Virus record (IMG/VR): IMGVR_UViG_3300047382_000771 | Location: 1 to 64,000 of that record | DNA length: 64,000 bases | Direction: 5' to 3' (one strand) | From: a virus | In this document: piece by piece, positions 44,010-53,645 of the stretch | Numbering within the stretch: the stretch's first letter is position 1 | Layout of the letters: the number at the start of each line of letters is the position of its first letter | The notes under the pieces: model-generated | Told to the model about the DNA's origin: nothing | Database searches by the model: none | The model's input: only the letters and a program-made list of their open reading frames with translations | Position numbers and translations under genes: made by a program

Positions 44010-47000
44010 CTATAATCCTTTGCCAATTAATGTCGAAGTTGGTCGTAAGTTGAATTTATTACTATCTGGGTCTACAAATTTTGGGTCAACTCCGAATAAA
44101 TTATTTTTTGAATTCAGTATTTCCGTATGATCATGGCTGCTATAAACTGGGCTAACCCCATTAAAACAATTGTTTTTTATATTAGGTAATTTAGAGGAAT
44201 TGTTCGTTCCTATGCTGGCTGCTCCATTTGGTATGTGAATAATATTGTTTTGAAATATTCTTTGGTTTTGAGAATAGTTAGTTCCGAAAATTAACGAAGG
44301 AGATACATATGTGCCATTGGCAGCGTTTCTTCCATTAAAAGTTGTAATGCCTGCGGGAATGTAAAATGTGCAATTTTTCCAACTCCATGCTCCATGATAT
44401 TGATCATCCGCAAAGCTGTCTCCTCCACATAATAACCCACCAGCATGGTCAAAAGCAATAGAGATCTCACAATTTTCCCAATGCATCGTAGAGGAATATA
44501 TGTTTCTGCCGCCACCTGTCCACGGGTAAGTGGTGCTTGATGCAGTATTTATATGCCCTAAGAATTTACAATTTTTAAAGGTACAAGACCCTAAGCCAGC
44601 TGAACCAGATACAGAAGTTATCATATTTCTTGTAGCATTATCTGCACCTATCATATTATTAAATTGGATACCAGTAAAGGTAGTATCTAGATCTAGGAAT
44701 GCCCCAATCGAAGGCCCTGGAACTGTACCCCCATATGGTTTGTATGCGAAAATATTACTTGGGTCCAATTTTGCATCAAATATAACTTCATTTATTGTCT
44801 CTGCAATATAATTGTAGCCCGCACAAGTATAAGCATACCATACATTTGAGCTGACATTTGATGACGGGCTCCTGCCAAACGATGTAGTCCAGTCGTATGT
44901 TCCGTTTATTATTATAATAGTTGATCCATAAGGAACTCCAGCATTAACAATTTCCTTAAATTCATTAAACGGACCAGCGTCTCCATGAGCACTCATTGAG
45001 GAAGCATCTTTTTGTGAGCCGTCTCCATTGTATGCATTACCTGGCTGGAGATAGTAGACATTAGTGGGTTCTGCCGTTAACCCTCCTATCGCTGGAGAGT
45101 CAGCACGCAATCTAAGGTCTTCAGATCCCGCAATTGTTTGAACGAATGAAGGGTCAGCTGTACTATTGAGATCCATATCCGCAGGGAGCCGTGTGAAAGA
45201 ATCAGTAGTGGAATAAAAGATACAACTAGAAAACACTCCAGTTGAGGGGTTATTGGAATAAAAATCCCCTCCAACATTACTGTAAAATATGCAATTTTTA
45301 ATTGAAGAACCGTTATTAACGCTAAAAGCACCGCCTACCATAAGTGGACTTGGACCGCTGTGAACATAATTATACCCACTAAGCTTGCAAAATGTACAAG
45401 ACTGAACATCGTAAGCAATCTTACTAGTGCCATTTAGAAACGCTCCACCAGGACCATTATTATCTGACAATGGTACATTAAATTGGCAGCCTGAGAGCTT
45501 GAATGAATATCCGTCAGGTAGATGACTTGTAAAATAATCAAATACACTTGAATTAATACCAGCGCCCAACTCAGCGGTAATGTTTACAGATTTGGCGCTA
45601 AAACTTTTCCAATGAGCACCCGAGAATAAACCCCTATTAAGATAACTAGAAGTATTATTTATATGAATAGTAATATTCTCTAGATTAAGTGGGGTTTGTG
45701 ACTGAGGGCCGCCAGTAAAGAGCGAGGTCCCCACATAAAAAGCTGAATAAGAATTAAAATTATTCCCAGTGGTTAACCTTGAATTATGGTTTTCTCCGAT
45801 AAAATACAAGCCGCCTGAAAAAGCTGAAGATATACCAGTGCTAGTCGAGTATCCAGTTCCTGGATACCAAGACATCAAATGATCCCCCTCCTTAAATAAA
45901 AGAGTCAGTTTTGAATCGAAGTAACCAGCATCTATTGCATCATGATAGCTCTCGAAAGGATTATTATAAGAACCAAGAGTACCTTGTGATACCACTATGT
46001 CACCTCTCATGTTTTGATGTCCAGAAACTGTACATTGATAGTAGTATGTGTCTGCGTATTTTGGAGTGAATGTAGTTGTACCTCCAGATTCAGAAGCTAC
46101 TTCAAGTCCTTGGCTATTGTAAATTGCAAGGGGGTGACCTCCAGTATTATTTGCAAAAGTTAATGTGTCTTGAATGTTGACATTAAGTGTTGGGTCTGAT
46201 CCTGTTTCATCACCGCTAAATGTATAATTTGTTCCGTTACCACTATCTAGGCTAAAGGTATGTGACGCTTGCACTGGAGTATGGTTATGGTCCACCCATA
46301 CTCCATCTGGGTATTTTTTAGATAAAGAACTTTCGTCTTTAATTCCACCAATCAATGGAGAGGACGGCCTTAAAGAAAAATTACCTTTACTAGAATCCAC
46401 AAATCCAGGGTCTAAATATTGGAAATCATCAGTAACCTCCGTGAAAGTATTAGCGTCAGAAGCTGAATATAATATATTAGATTCACCTATATTATTTGAA
46501 TGTGTTATATTAATCGGTCCAGTAGAGGTGTACCCCAGGTGGGTCGCATAAAAAATACAACTCTTTACATAGGGGCTTTTGCTAAGATTGCTAGAACCGT
46601 AGAAAAGTGGGCTATAGTTATTGCCGCTACCAAAGCCCAGGGCAAATGTAGTATTTTCCCAAATAGGACGCTCTCCTTCATGTAGCGTCGTGCCATTGCC
46701 AAATAATGGGGCAGTTGCATTAGGGAAATATAAAAGCGTATCTTTAAATGATGTATGATTAGCATTACCAATCCTGAAGTCATTACCATTTGCTGGCCCA
46801 TAAGGGCAATCTTCATCAGTTAATTTACATTGTTTAAAAAATATTTTAGAATTACTTTCTATAAGTTTAATACTACTACCTCCACCCATTATTAAATTAA
46901 TTCCAGTAATTTCACTTCTATGAGTAGTTAAGCTGTTTCCATAATGAATATAATGATAATTAAAATAGAAATGAGTAATGGTCACCTGACCTGTATTTAA

Positions 47001-47417
47001 CGCTGTGTAATCAAGACCATCGACACATAAAGCACTAGTGGGTTGAAAGTATTCACCATCTTCTAGTATAATCTCCCCAGGCACGGTGCCATCTTCAGTT
47101 GCATGAGCCCAAACTGCCCCTCCGCTACCTAGATACCTACCATTAATTGATTCAAGATAAACTTCGCCCAAAGTGTGACTATCTAATCTACCATCGCCCG
47201 CATAATATGGGTATTCTTTACTACCTATCCTAGCCCAATAAGCGTCTCCGTTTGTCTGAGGAATAGAACTGGAATGAGACTGAATACATGTATAGAGTTT
47301 TTTGTAAGCTCCATCATCATATGTAATTCTATCACCTACATTATAACTTGTCGCACTGTCCCATACGCTGTTTGACCATTCAGATGACGGTACTCTCTTG
47401 ATGTAAATTTTAGGCAT
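44010..47417 (-). CDS. Beta-helix tail spike with embedded cupredoxin domain, paralogue (1135 aa)
   Basis: The architecture repeats the neighbour: an N-terminal CBM5/12-like module (WDSATSYNVGDRITYDDGAYKKLYTCIQ), a beta-helix, a cupredoxin with H428, C462, H467 and M470 (GGHPL, YYQCTVSGHQNMRG), then more beta-helix with FNLRPTSTLIG at the end. The ligand pattern C-x4-H-x2-M is complete. The genes are 2 nt apart, so both spikes are made from one transcript. Confidence 0.8.
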   Translation of the reverse strand: MPKIYIKRVPSSEWSNSVWDSATSYNVGDRITYDDGAYKKLYTCIQSHSSSIPQTNGDAYWARIGSKEYPYYAGDGRLDSHTLGEVYLESINGRYLGSGGAVWAHATEDGTVPGEIILEDGEYFQPTSALCVDGLDYTALNTGQVTITHFYFNYHYIHYGNSLTTHRSEITGINLIMGGGSSIKLIESNSKIFFKQCKLTDEDCPYGPANGNDFRIGNANHTSFKDTLLYFPNATAPLFGNGTTLHEGERPIWENTTFALGFGSGNNYSPLFYGSSNLSKSPYVKSCIFYATHLGYTSTGPINITHSNNIGESNILYSASDANTFTEVTDDFQYLDPGFVDSSKGNFSLRPSSPLIGGIKDESSLSKKYPDGVWVDHNHTPVQASHTFSLDSGNGTNYTFSGDETGSDPTLNVNIQDTLTFANNTGGHPLAIYNSQGLEVASESGGTTTFTPKYADTYYYQCTVSGHQNMRGDIVVSQGTLGSYNNPFESYHDAIDAGYFDSKLTLLFKEGDHLMSWYPGTGYSTSTGISSAFSGGLYFIGENHNSRLTTGNNFNSYSAFYVGTSLFTGGPQSQTPLNLENITIHINNTSSYLNRGLFSGAHWKSFSAKSVNITAELGAGINSSVFDYFTSHLPDGYSFKLSGCQFNVPLSDNNGPGGAFLNGTSKIAYDVQSCTFCKLSGYNYVHSGPSPLMVGGAFSVNNGSSIKNCIFYSNVGGDFYSNNPSTGVFSSCIFYSTTDSFTRLPADMDLNSTADPSFVQTIAGSEDLRLRADSPAIGGLTAEPTNVYYLQPGNAYNGDGSQKDASSMSAHGDAGPFNEFKEIVNAGVPYGSTIIIINGTYDWTTSFGRSPSSNVSSNVWYAYTCAGYNYIAETINEVIFDAKLDPSNIFAYKPYGGTVPGPSIGAFLDLDTTFTGIQFNNMIGADNATRNMITSVSGSAGLGSCTFKNCKFLGHINTASSTTYPWTGGGRNIYSSTMHWENCEISIAFDHAGGLLCGGDSFADDQYHGAWSWKNCTFYIPAGITTFNGRNAANGTYVSPSLIFGTNYSQNQRIFQNNIIHIPNGAASIGTNNSSKLPNIKNNCFNGVSPVYSSHDHTEILNSKNNLFGVDPKFVDPDSNKFNLRPTSTLIGKGL

Positions 47418-48694
47418 TAGAAATAGCCTCCGTCAATCAATAAAGGAGCTGGGTTGGCACCAATAGAAGGAGACTGAAAACCCTGCCTGATCGGTAATCC
47501 ATTTGTGCCAAGACTGTCACTGTCCCCGTTAATCACTGAATAAGATTCTCCATCTGTATGCACAAACTCGATATCTGAAGGAGTGTCGCCATCATCAACT
47601 TTAACAGCTATACCTAAAGCAATCGCATTGTTGGCGCTGACTTCTTCTTCACCCCCAACCAGGTGAGCTACTCTATTACCAGCTGTATCAGTTGTAAATA
47701 AAATAAAAGAACTTTCATCAGAATAAATCCTTGTATCAACTGGGTTGATGGCGTGAGCCCCAATATCAGTAGCACCTTTAACTTTAAAGTCGTTGAATCT
47801 ATACCATCCAGATTCTAACCCATAATCACCTGTAGTACCAATAACAAAACGTTGTTCGTCAGTTAAGAGCTTGAACACTAGATCTTGATCTATACCTGTT
47901 AGAACATTGGATGTACCTAACCCTAATTTATCAGCAGTTAAAACTGTAACAGCATTACCTTCTGCATCTTTTACCTGTGGGATTTCGTTGAAAAACAAAG
48001 ATTTAGGGTTATCTGGATCTGGTTTTAATTCGACTTCTCCAACTTTAAGGCCAGAAGGACCGAGTAATAGCCTACCATTGCCATCGGTATCTAAAGATAT
48101 ACTCTCTGCGCCACCAAGGACAATACCTGATGGAAAATTGACAGTGGTTCCATTGGAACTTAGTACGGCATCGCCAAGGTGTAAGGAATTGTTTGTTAGA
48201 TACAAATCTCTAACCTTATTAGTTGGGCTTCCGATATCATATGCTGCATCTGACTCAGGAAGAATAGAACTATTAAATGTTAGTTGATCTGAATCGATTT
48301 TAAGGGATCCCGAGTGCTGAGTTACAGAACTCTGAGTGATGTTAGTGTCAGGTACATTTACCCACGTTACTGCAGAGCCAAGATCGTTTAGCTCAGTAAA
48401 TGATGTCAAGAAACCCTGTGCGCTAAGGTCGCTGATTTGACTAGCTGACAAGGTAAGAGATGCTTCGTGCTGAGTTACAGAGCTCTGAGTAATGTTAGTG
48501 TCGGGTACATTTACCCATGTTACTGCAGAGCTAAGATCGTTTAGCTCAGTGAAGCCAGTTAATACTGGGTTGCCTTCTAAGGTTAAGTCTGTTAAGAAGT
48601 GACCACTTTTAAAATAAGCGTCACCCCATGCCTGAGTAGAGATACCTATGCCTCCCTCTCCGTCTGATCTTGGTATTAAATTTTTAGTAGCCAT
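47417..48694 (-). CDS. Fibre protein with internal repeat (425 aa)
   Basis: The N-terminus ATKNLIPRSDGEGGIGISTQAWGDAYF belongs to the small fibre-module family. Two near-identical units, FTELNDL-x-SAVTWVNVPDTN with NITQSSVTQH, follow. The middle is beta-rich with a FPSGIVLGGAESISLDTDGNG segment, and the C-terminus ends QSPSIGANPAPLLIDGGYF. Its ATG is 22 nt after a late-type motif. Confidence 0.7.
   Translation of the reverse strand: MATKNLIPRSDGEGGIGISTQAWGDAYFKSGHFLTDLTLEGNPVLTGFTELNDLSSAVTWVNVPDTNITQSSVTQHEASLTLSASQISDLSAQGFLTSFTELNDLGSAVTWVNVPDTNITQSSVTQHSGSLKIDSDQLTFNSSILPESDAAYDIGSPTNKVRDLYLTNNSLHLGDAVLSSNGTTVNFPSGIVLGGAESISLDTDGNGRLLLGPSGLKVGEVELKPDPDNPKSLFFNEIPQVKDAEGNAVTVLTADKLGLGTSNVLTGIDQDLVFKLLTDEQRFVIGTTGDYGLESGWYRFNDFKVKGATDIGAHAINPVDTRIYSDESSFILFTTDTAGNRVAHLVGGEEEVSANNAIALGIAVKVDDGDTPSDIEFVHTDGESYSVINGDSDSLGTNGLPIRQGFQSPSIGANPAPLLIDGGYF
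48314..48397. repeat. 84-bp direct repeat, copy 1
   Basis: This copy and copy 2 at 48467-48550 differ at only a few bases over 84 bp and encode the duplicated unit of the 425-residue fibre protein. The high DNA identity suggests a recent duplication. Confidence 0.85.
48467..48550. repeat. 84-bp direct repeat, copy 2
   Basis: See copy 1 at 48314-48397. The two copies are separated by 69 bp. Confidence 0.85.
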
Positions 48695-48716
48695 AGTTGT
48701 TGAAGTTTTATTTTAT

Positions 48717-48723
48717 TACACTT
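48717..48723 (-). promoter_or_regulatory. Class II (late-type) motif
   Basis: Minus-strand AAAGTGTAATAAAATAAA lies 22 nt before the ATG at 48694. Confidence 0.4.
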
Positions 48724-48729
48724 TATATT

Positions 48730-50166
48730 TTAAATTATTGGATTGTTTTTTGGGATAATGTCTCCATTAGAGTCTTCTTCGAAATACTGATAGCTGTCAG
48801 AAGTAGAACTGTAAGCACCGTCTCTTGGCATGTAGGAATCAGATCCAGATTCCTCCCAGAATTGTAAGCCAGTATTATCAGTAAACGATACAGTCCTTAG
48901 GGCGAGACTACCATTGAGATCCTCAAACCATTGTATGGAGGATGAAGATACTGGAGATGGTGGTGTTGGAGTTACCCCTAAACTAGTGTTAGCAACATTA
49001 ACGAAAGTAGATTGATTTGTGAATAAAACAAATCCAGGAGGAATGATATGGGAACCAGGTATTGGCACCAAGACTGTTACTGATCCATCTGGACCCACTA
49101 AAATAGAAGGTTCCGAAAGTTGAATAGAGATTGGAAGCCCAGTGTCATTAATTGATCCGCCATCAGGGTTAGATAGGTAATCTTTAATATTTACAGAAGC
49201 ACCGCTCGATGTAGTGAAGGGGTCCGATGTATATGCAGGAGTTGGCTGACCGAGAGGAGATGTTGAATTACCTACATCTCTAAACATAGTGCAACCTGGA
49301 TTAATGGTCACCTTTCCTGGCATAAAATAAGTGACAGATCCATCGTCACAAACAATAATTCCAGCATCCACTGTTTCTATATTAATTGGAGAACCTCCGC
49401 CATTAAAAGAACCGCTATCTGGATTAGATATCAAGGAAGTGATATTGACGGAACTACCCCCAGCCGTAATGAAAGGGTCAGATGTATACGCAGGATTTGG
49501 TTGGGGTAATGGGGATGATGTTTTCCCTGAGTCTTGGAATAAGACCCAACCAGGAGGTATGGACGCGGCCCCTGGACCAATAAAATATTTGATTTCTCCG
49601 TTCGGCCCAATAATTAACCCTGAAGAATGAACGAATACAGTAATAGGGTCATTTGTATTATTTAATGTGCCTGAATCAGGATTATCAAGTAGGGAATCAA
49701 TATCAACCGATACACCCCCACTAGTTATATAAGGAGCGGGAGGAGAATATCCTACGGTAGGCAAAGCAGCTATGCCCAATAAATCTGGATCTCTAAAGTT
49801 GAGTATGCCGTCTCCGTCTGAATCACCTATCGGATCAATGTAGTTACCTAAGTAACTGTTAGTTAGCCCATCAGGCATCCAAACAGGGTAAGTTACCCCA
49901 GGAGGTGGTGGGCCTAATTCGGCCAGTCCATAAGCTGTAGCCGTACCTGAAGGCGACTTTTGTTTAGCTAGTAATTCAGAAGTAAGTAAAGGGTAGTAGC
50001 CTGCTATAGAAATAACATCAACTTCTTTGGGGACATAAACCGCTTGAAATTTTTGTTTTCCAGAGGGAGTATTTAATAAAACCTCTCTAGTGCTCCTATT
50101 ATAATATATTACCCCATCCTGTATATCTCCTTGTGGAAATTGAGAAACTTTATAAATAGTGGCCAT
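48730..50166 (-). CDS. Repeat adhesin with one TSP3 motif (478 aa)
   Basis: The N-terminal 110 residues are a fibre attachment domain (KVSQFPQGDIQDGVIYYNRSTREVLL). The calcium motif DSDGDGILNFRDPD follows near residue 119. Three tandem units of about 80 residues then run, each with YTSDPF-x-T-x-GG-x-SVNI and a GP-x-G-x-V or CDDGSVTYF strand. The C-terminus has IQWFEDLNGSLALRTV. It shares its plan with the protein at 38935. Confidence 0.7.
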   Translation of the reverse strand: MATIYKVSQFPQGDIQDGVIYYNRSTREVLLNTPSGKQKFQAVYVPKEVDVISIAGYYPLLTSELLAKQKSPSGTATAYGLAELGPPPPGVTYPVWMPDGLTNSYLGNYIDPIGDSDGDGILNFRDPDLLGIAALPTVGYSPPAPYITSGGVSVDIDSLLDNPDSGTLNNTNDPITVFVHSSGLIIGPNGEIKYFIGPGAASIPPGWVLFQDSGKTSSPLPQPNPAYTSDPFITAGGSSVNITSLISNPDSGSFNGGGSPINIETVDAGIIVCDDGSVTYFMPGKVTINPGCTMFRDVGNSTSPLGQPTPAYTSDPFTTSSGASVNIKDYLSNPDGGSINDTGLPISIQLSEPSILVGPDGSVTVLVPIPGSHIIPPGFVLFTNQSTFVNVANTSLGVTPTPPSPVSSSSIQWFEDLNGSLALRTVSFTDNTGLQFWEESGSDSYMPRDGAYSSTSDSYQYFEEDSNGDIIPKNNPII

Positions 50167-50175
50167 ATTTATTTA

Positions 50176-50182
50176 TACACTT
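50176..50182 (-). promoter_or_regulatory. Class II (late-type) motif
   Basis: Minus-strand AAGTGTATAAATAAAT lies 9 nt before the ATG at 50166 and also contains TATAAATA, the T4 late promoter core. Confidence 0.5.
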
Positions 50183-50217
50183 GTTTTGCAGCGAAACTGC
50201 AATTATTTTAATAAAAC

Positions 50218-50243
50218 AAAAAGCCTCCTAAGGGAGGCTTTTT
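50218..50243. terminator. Rho-independent terminator, bidirectional
   Basis: AAAAAGCCTCC pairs with GGAGGCTTTTT around a 4-nt loop, giving T-runs on both strands. It follows the fibre gene at 50269-50949. Confidence 0.9.
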
Positions 50244-50268
50244 ATTAATTCGTTTGTGTTAAACAGAA

Positions 50269-50949
50269 TTAAGCGTATAAAGCTCCGCTAAAATCGGCGA
50301 TATCACCAAGATTTTTATACCCAGCCACATCACTGTCATCGTAAAGATGGACTCCACTAACTTTGATTTCGCCAGGAGTAACTGTAAAAGTTGTGGAACT
50401 TGCTGTGTCGGAAGAATCAGCTGTACCAACAACAAATTTAGAATCAGAATGATCCCAGATAAAAACTTGGTTGTCAAAAGAAGAACCTCTGTTAAAAAAG
50501 AAACCAGCGTCATTGGTGTAGCTGGCTCCAGCTCCATCTGAAAGCTCTATAACATTGTCTTCAATCGAGGAGTTGGTTGTGGATAATGTAGTAGTTGTGC
50601 CATTAACCGTAAGGTTGCCCCCAATGACAATGTCATTGGTTACATTTGCAGCGTCAACATAAAGTGTTCCAGCATCATAACTAAAACTGGCAGAATCATT
50701 AGCGAGAACATTGCCAGTTGTAAAAACGATTCCTCCATCTACATCTAAATTTGTACCTTTGAAACTTGCTGATTCAATAAGGGTTCCAGTTAAACCCGCA
50801 GAGAATGTTTGGCCAGCGGTAAAGTTATTTTCCGTAGCAAAAATAGAGGTATTATTATTACTGATAGCATTGCTAATTTCTGTGGAAATTTTATCGTTCG
50901 TTAATTGACCAATCTTGTAAAAGATTGAAGCGGTGTCTGGGTTAGCCAT
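50269..50949 (-). CDS. Fibre protein with shared attachment module (226 aa)
   Basis: The first 30 residues (MANPDTASIFYKIGQLTNDKISTEISNAI) match the first residues of the protein at 53646, a module I infer to anchor fibres. The rest is a beta-rich repeat (GNLTVNGTTTTLSTTNSSIEDNVIELSDG) typical of phage fibre shafts. The C-terminus is DIADFSGALYA. The gene ends at a clear terminator. Confidence 0.7.
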   Translation of the reverse strand: MANPDTASIFYKIGQLTNDKISTEISNAISNNNTSIFATENNFTAGQTFSAGLTGTLIESASFKGTNLDVDGGIVFTTGNVLANDSASFSYDAGTLYVDAANVTNDIVIGGNLTVNGTTTTLSTTNSSIEDNVIELSDGAGASYTNDAGFFFNRGSSFDNQVFIWDHSDSKFVVGTADSSDTASSTTFTVTPGEIKVSGVHLYDDSDVAGYKNLGDIADFSGALYA

Positions 50950-51035
50950 GATAATTAGTTAGTTATTTTTTTGTTTGTTAAAAAAAGGTTAGTTAATAAA
51001 AGGTACACAAAAATTTTATTTTTTTTCTTTTTATT

Positions 51036-53546
51036 TTATAAAAGTCCTGGAATTAAATTTGTTTTCTTTTGAATAGAATTAATTTTTACGTTCGCATTTA
51101 ATGAAGTTTCGATTTGAGGTTGAATGTTTGTAACCAAGGATCCAGTATCTAAGGAGAGAGGGTAATCTCCTTGCGCCCCATAAAGTACACTTGCTCCATC
51201 CTTCCTGAATAATCTACCACCAGATATATTTACTGCGGTATTTCCGACGTTCTGAATTTTTACATCCGCAATATTTTGGTCTATTTGATAATTACTTCCA
51301 TCAATCGCTTGCACTACACCAAACCACTTGTCCACCCCATCTGATGTGGTTTGCGAATATACCAAGAAGGCATAAATCTCTTGAACTGTAGCATTACCGT
51401 CAGTCTCACTTAAATCAATACCCATGGGGGTATTAGTGTAGTCGGCAGTGAAGGTGGTTATTAGGCTAGCATCTATACCGTTTGTATTATATATATTGTC
51501 AGGCTGTTGATTTACTTGGAATACAATGCCTGTCGTTGTTGCTACCCCAGTTTGTACAAATGGTAACAGAGCTGTTGGCCCCACTACACATGTCACACGA
51601 AGTCTGACGGTATCTCCTACCGCTATCTGCGATGCAGTATATGTTCCTGAGACATCAATAAATGGATCGGTTGATGAGTACTTGATGTTAACGACTTCTG
51701 CGTCCTTAGTTACATTATAAATCTGCACCCGTGATGTACCCTCTATATTTTTTACTTCCCAGGGGAGAACCGTGGTCGATCCAAATGTACCAATGACTTC
51801 TGCCCCATTACTGAGAGTAGTTGTTCCAGTGGTTGTTATATTTCCAATGTAGGTAGTGGCTTTGATTGTTAAAGTGTTGCCACTTATCGCAAGTACCGAA
51901 CCTGCGCTTGCGTCCACCACCACATCATAAGAGCCCGCATTAATGGTGTTACCATCACGAGAAACCAAGGTATTGGCCTCTCCTGCATAATTATCCGCTA
52001 AGTAAGCCTTTGCCCTGTTGTAGAACTTCTCAGGCGTATCGATTACTGAGTACGCATCCGTAGTTGCTCTTGTGTCAGTAATTAGTGCATCGTCAAATAA
52101 TACCCAATCAACTGCGAGTTCTCCTAATCCTTTAAGTGCTTGTGTTGAGGTGGACAATGAGTGCCCATAAGAGCAAAACTTAAATGTGAAATCGTCTGCG
52201 TTAGAATTGGAATCAGACCTTCTGTCTACACGATAAAAGCCCCCAAAGTTAGCAGTGTCCCAGTCTGAGTAAGATGGTTGTGCGTTATTGGTACTACTTA
52301 CTCTCCATCTCCCACCCGATAAATGTATTCCATATTCAGTAGCACCATCAGAGTCATTAGTGGTGTACTCATGGACTTGCACTCCAGTCAGAACTTCAAA
52401 TTTAGCTATATCACCACTAGCATCTGTAGTCTTATTGTAAATCTCTGAGGTGCTATAATCATAAATCATGTCACCATTCGCATCTACAACTCCTCTGGTA
52501 ATTGGCGAGTCTCCAGATGCAGTGTATCCATTGACAGTATCAAACGCCTTACTCTTAACAAATGTTGCATTCTTTGCGTATGCGGATGGGTTGTCTTCAA
52601 GGTATAATTTTACCCCCTCAATTGCAGTTCCGCTTGCATTCTTAATATTAAATGAAACTTCTTTTTTTGTAACAACTACACCTCTTTGCCCAGTTGAACC
52701 TCTTGTGTCCCTCCACATCTTAACAATGTCACTACCAGTTGCAGAATTTATAACTTCGTATTCACGATGGCATTGATTATTTTGCCCATCTGAACCAATG
52801 TCGTAATCATTAATATTCTGCGAAACATCAAATTCTCGCAATGTGTGATATGAAATTACACCTTGGTTGATGACCTCGCCAATAGACGAGTTTGCAAAAT
52901 TAAATGTCGCACTAAATGCAGGAAGTAAAACTGCAACCCCATCAAATGTTCCATTAAATGAACCATTGGCATTACCGAATGGATTTCTCCACTCTAGTGA
53001 TGATGTTGTGCCTCGCCAAGTAGTGCCAATGACATCTAGGGTCATAGAACCAGTGCATGGTCTACCAGTCAGAATAACTCCACCTCTACCAACGAAAGTA
53101 GAACCTCCACCTCCACCTCCCATACAAGCATCACTTGGATGCCAGTTAGAAATCCTAGCTCCTGCAAAGATTAAACCTGTGCTTTTAGAATTAGTAGATG
53201 TACCTCTAGTTGCATTGGTTCTAGTAGTCCCGTAGTAATAATAAGCTGGATTCGCATTCGTCCCGCTAATACTTATAGCGTTTGTTGCATCAGCATTTGA
53301 TAGCCCTGCATTCGTGTGCCGAAGGATAAGTATCTCAGTATCTGGATTATGATACAATGTGCCTTTGATGACTATCTTTACTGTAGGTGCAATTTCGTAA
53401 ACATCTATATGGCTTTCATTTATGTAATGAGTTACGCCTGTTAATCCGATTAACCCACTAAGGTCATTCTCAGTTGTTCCTGATGTTAACTCTAAAATAT
53501 TTCTATTACCCGATGAGTGGGTGGAAGCTTTGTAAGTCCAGGCCAT
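51036..53546 (-). CDS. Tail fibre-like adhesin (836 aa)
   Basis: The N-terminus (MAWTYKASTHSSGNRNILELTSG) is followed by glycine-rich MGGGGGGSTFVGRGG near residue 145 and long beta-rich parts. A VSFNIKNASGTAIEGVKLYLEDNP segment recalls Ig-like or carboxypeptidase-regulatory folds. The C-terminal IQPQIETSLNANVKINSIQKK is a helical tip. I cannot name the enzymatic content. Next to the 24-residue frame at 53546. Confidence 0.65.
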   Translation of the reverse strand: MAWTYKASTHSSGNRNILELTSGTTENDLSGLIGLTGVTHYINESHIDVYEIAPTVKIVIKGTLYHNPDTEILILRHTNAGLSNADATNAISISGTNANPAYYYYGTTRTNATRGTSTNSKSTGLIFAGARISNWHPSDACMGGGGGGSTFVGRGGVILTGRPCTGSMTLDVIGTTWRGTTSSLEWRNPFGNANGSFNGTFDGVAVLLPAFSATFNFANSSIGEVINQGVISYHTLREFDVSQNINDYDIGSDGQNNQCHREYEVINSATGSDIVKMWRDTRGSTGQRGVVVTKKEVSFNIKNASGTAIEGVKLYLEDNPSAYAKNATFVKSKAFDTVNGYTASGDSPITRGVVDANGDMIYDYSTSEIYNKTTDASGDIAKFEVLTGVQVHEYTTNDSDGATEYGIHLSGGRWRVSSTNNAQPSYSDWDTANFGGFYRVDRRSDSNSNADDFTFKFCSYGHSLSTSTQALKGLGELAVDWVLFDDALITDTRATTDAYSVIDTPEKFYNRAKAYLADNYAGEANTLVSRDGNTINAGSYDVVVDASAGSVLAISGNTLTIKATTYIGNITTTGTTTLSNGAEVIGTFGSTTVLPWEVKNIEGTSRVQIYNVTKDAEVVNIKYSSTDPFIDVSGTYTASQIAVGDTVRLRVTCVVGPTALLPFVQTGVATTTGIVFQVNQQPDNIYNTNGIDASLITTFTADYTNTPMGIDLSETDGNATVQEIYAFLVYSQTTSDGVDKWFGVVQAIDGSNYQIDQNIADVKIQNVGNTAVNISGGRLFRKDGASVLYGAQGDYPLSLDTGSLVTNIQPQIETSLNANVKINSIQKKTNLIPGLL

Positions 53547-53620
53547 TATGCGTAATCCTTTGTAATAGATGAGACATTACCATCCCCATCGTATGCTATT
53601 GTTTTAAAAATTAAATTCAT
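53546..53620 (-). CDS. Micro-protein resembling the C-terminus of the next fibre (24 aa)
   Basis: The frame MNLIFKTIAYDGDGNVSSIT ends KDYA. Its DGDGNVSSITKDYA matches the end of the fibre at 53646 (VDGNLKTVTRTYA). It may be a duplicated remnant or a leader peptide for the 836-residue fibre: its TAA overlaps that gene's ATG as TAATG, and a late-type motif lies 17 nt upstream. Confidence 0.4.
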   Translation of the reverse strand: MNLIFKTIAYDGDGNVSSITKDYA

Positions 53621-53637
53621 AATCAACTTATATTATA

Positions 53638-53644
53638 TACACAT
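53638..53644 (-). promoter_or_regulatory. Class II (late-type) motif
   Basis: Minus-strand ATGTGTATATAATATAA lies 17 nt before the ATG at 53620. Confidence 0.4.
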
Positions 53645-53645
53645 A

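Noticed and set aside
51000-51010. TTGTGTACC near 51005 as another late motif
   Set aside because: It lacks the AAGTGTAA/ATGTGTAA form and lies about 54 nt from the next start.
35300-53235. Many plus-strand frames over the adhesin genes
   Set aside because: All are antisense to long, well-supported repeat proteins and have no start signals; shadows of biased codon use.
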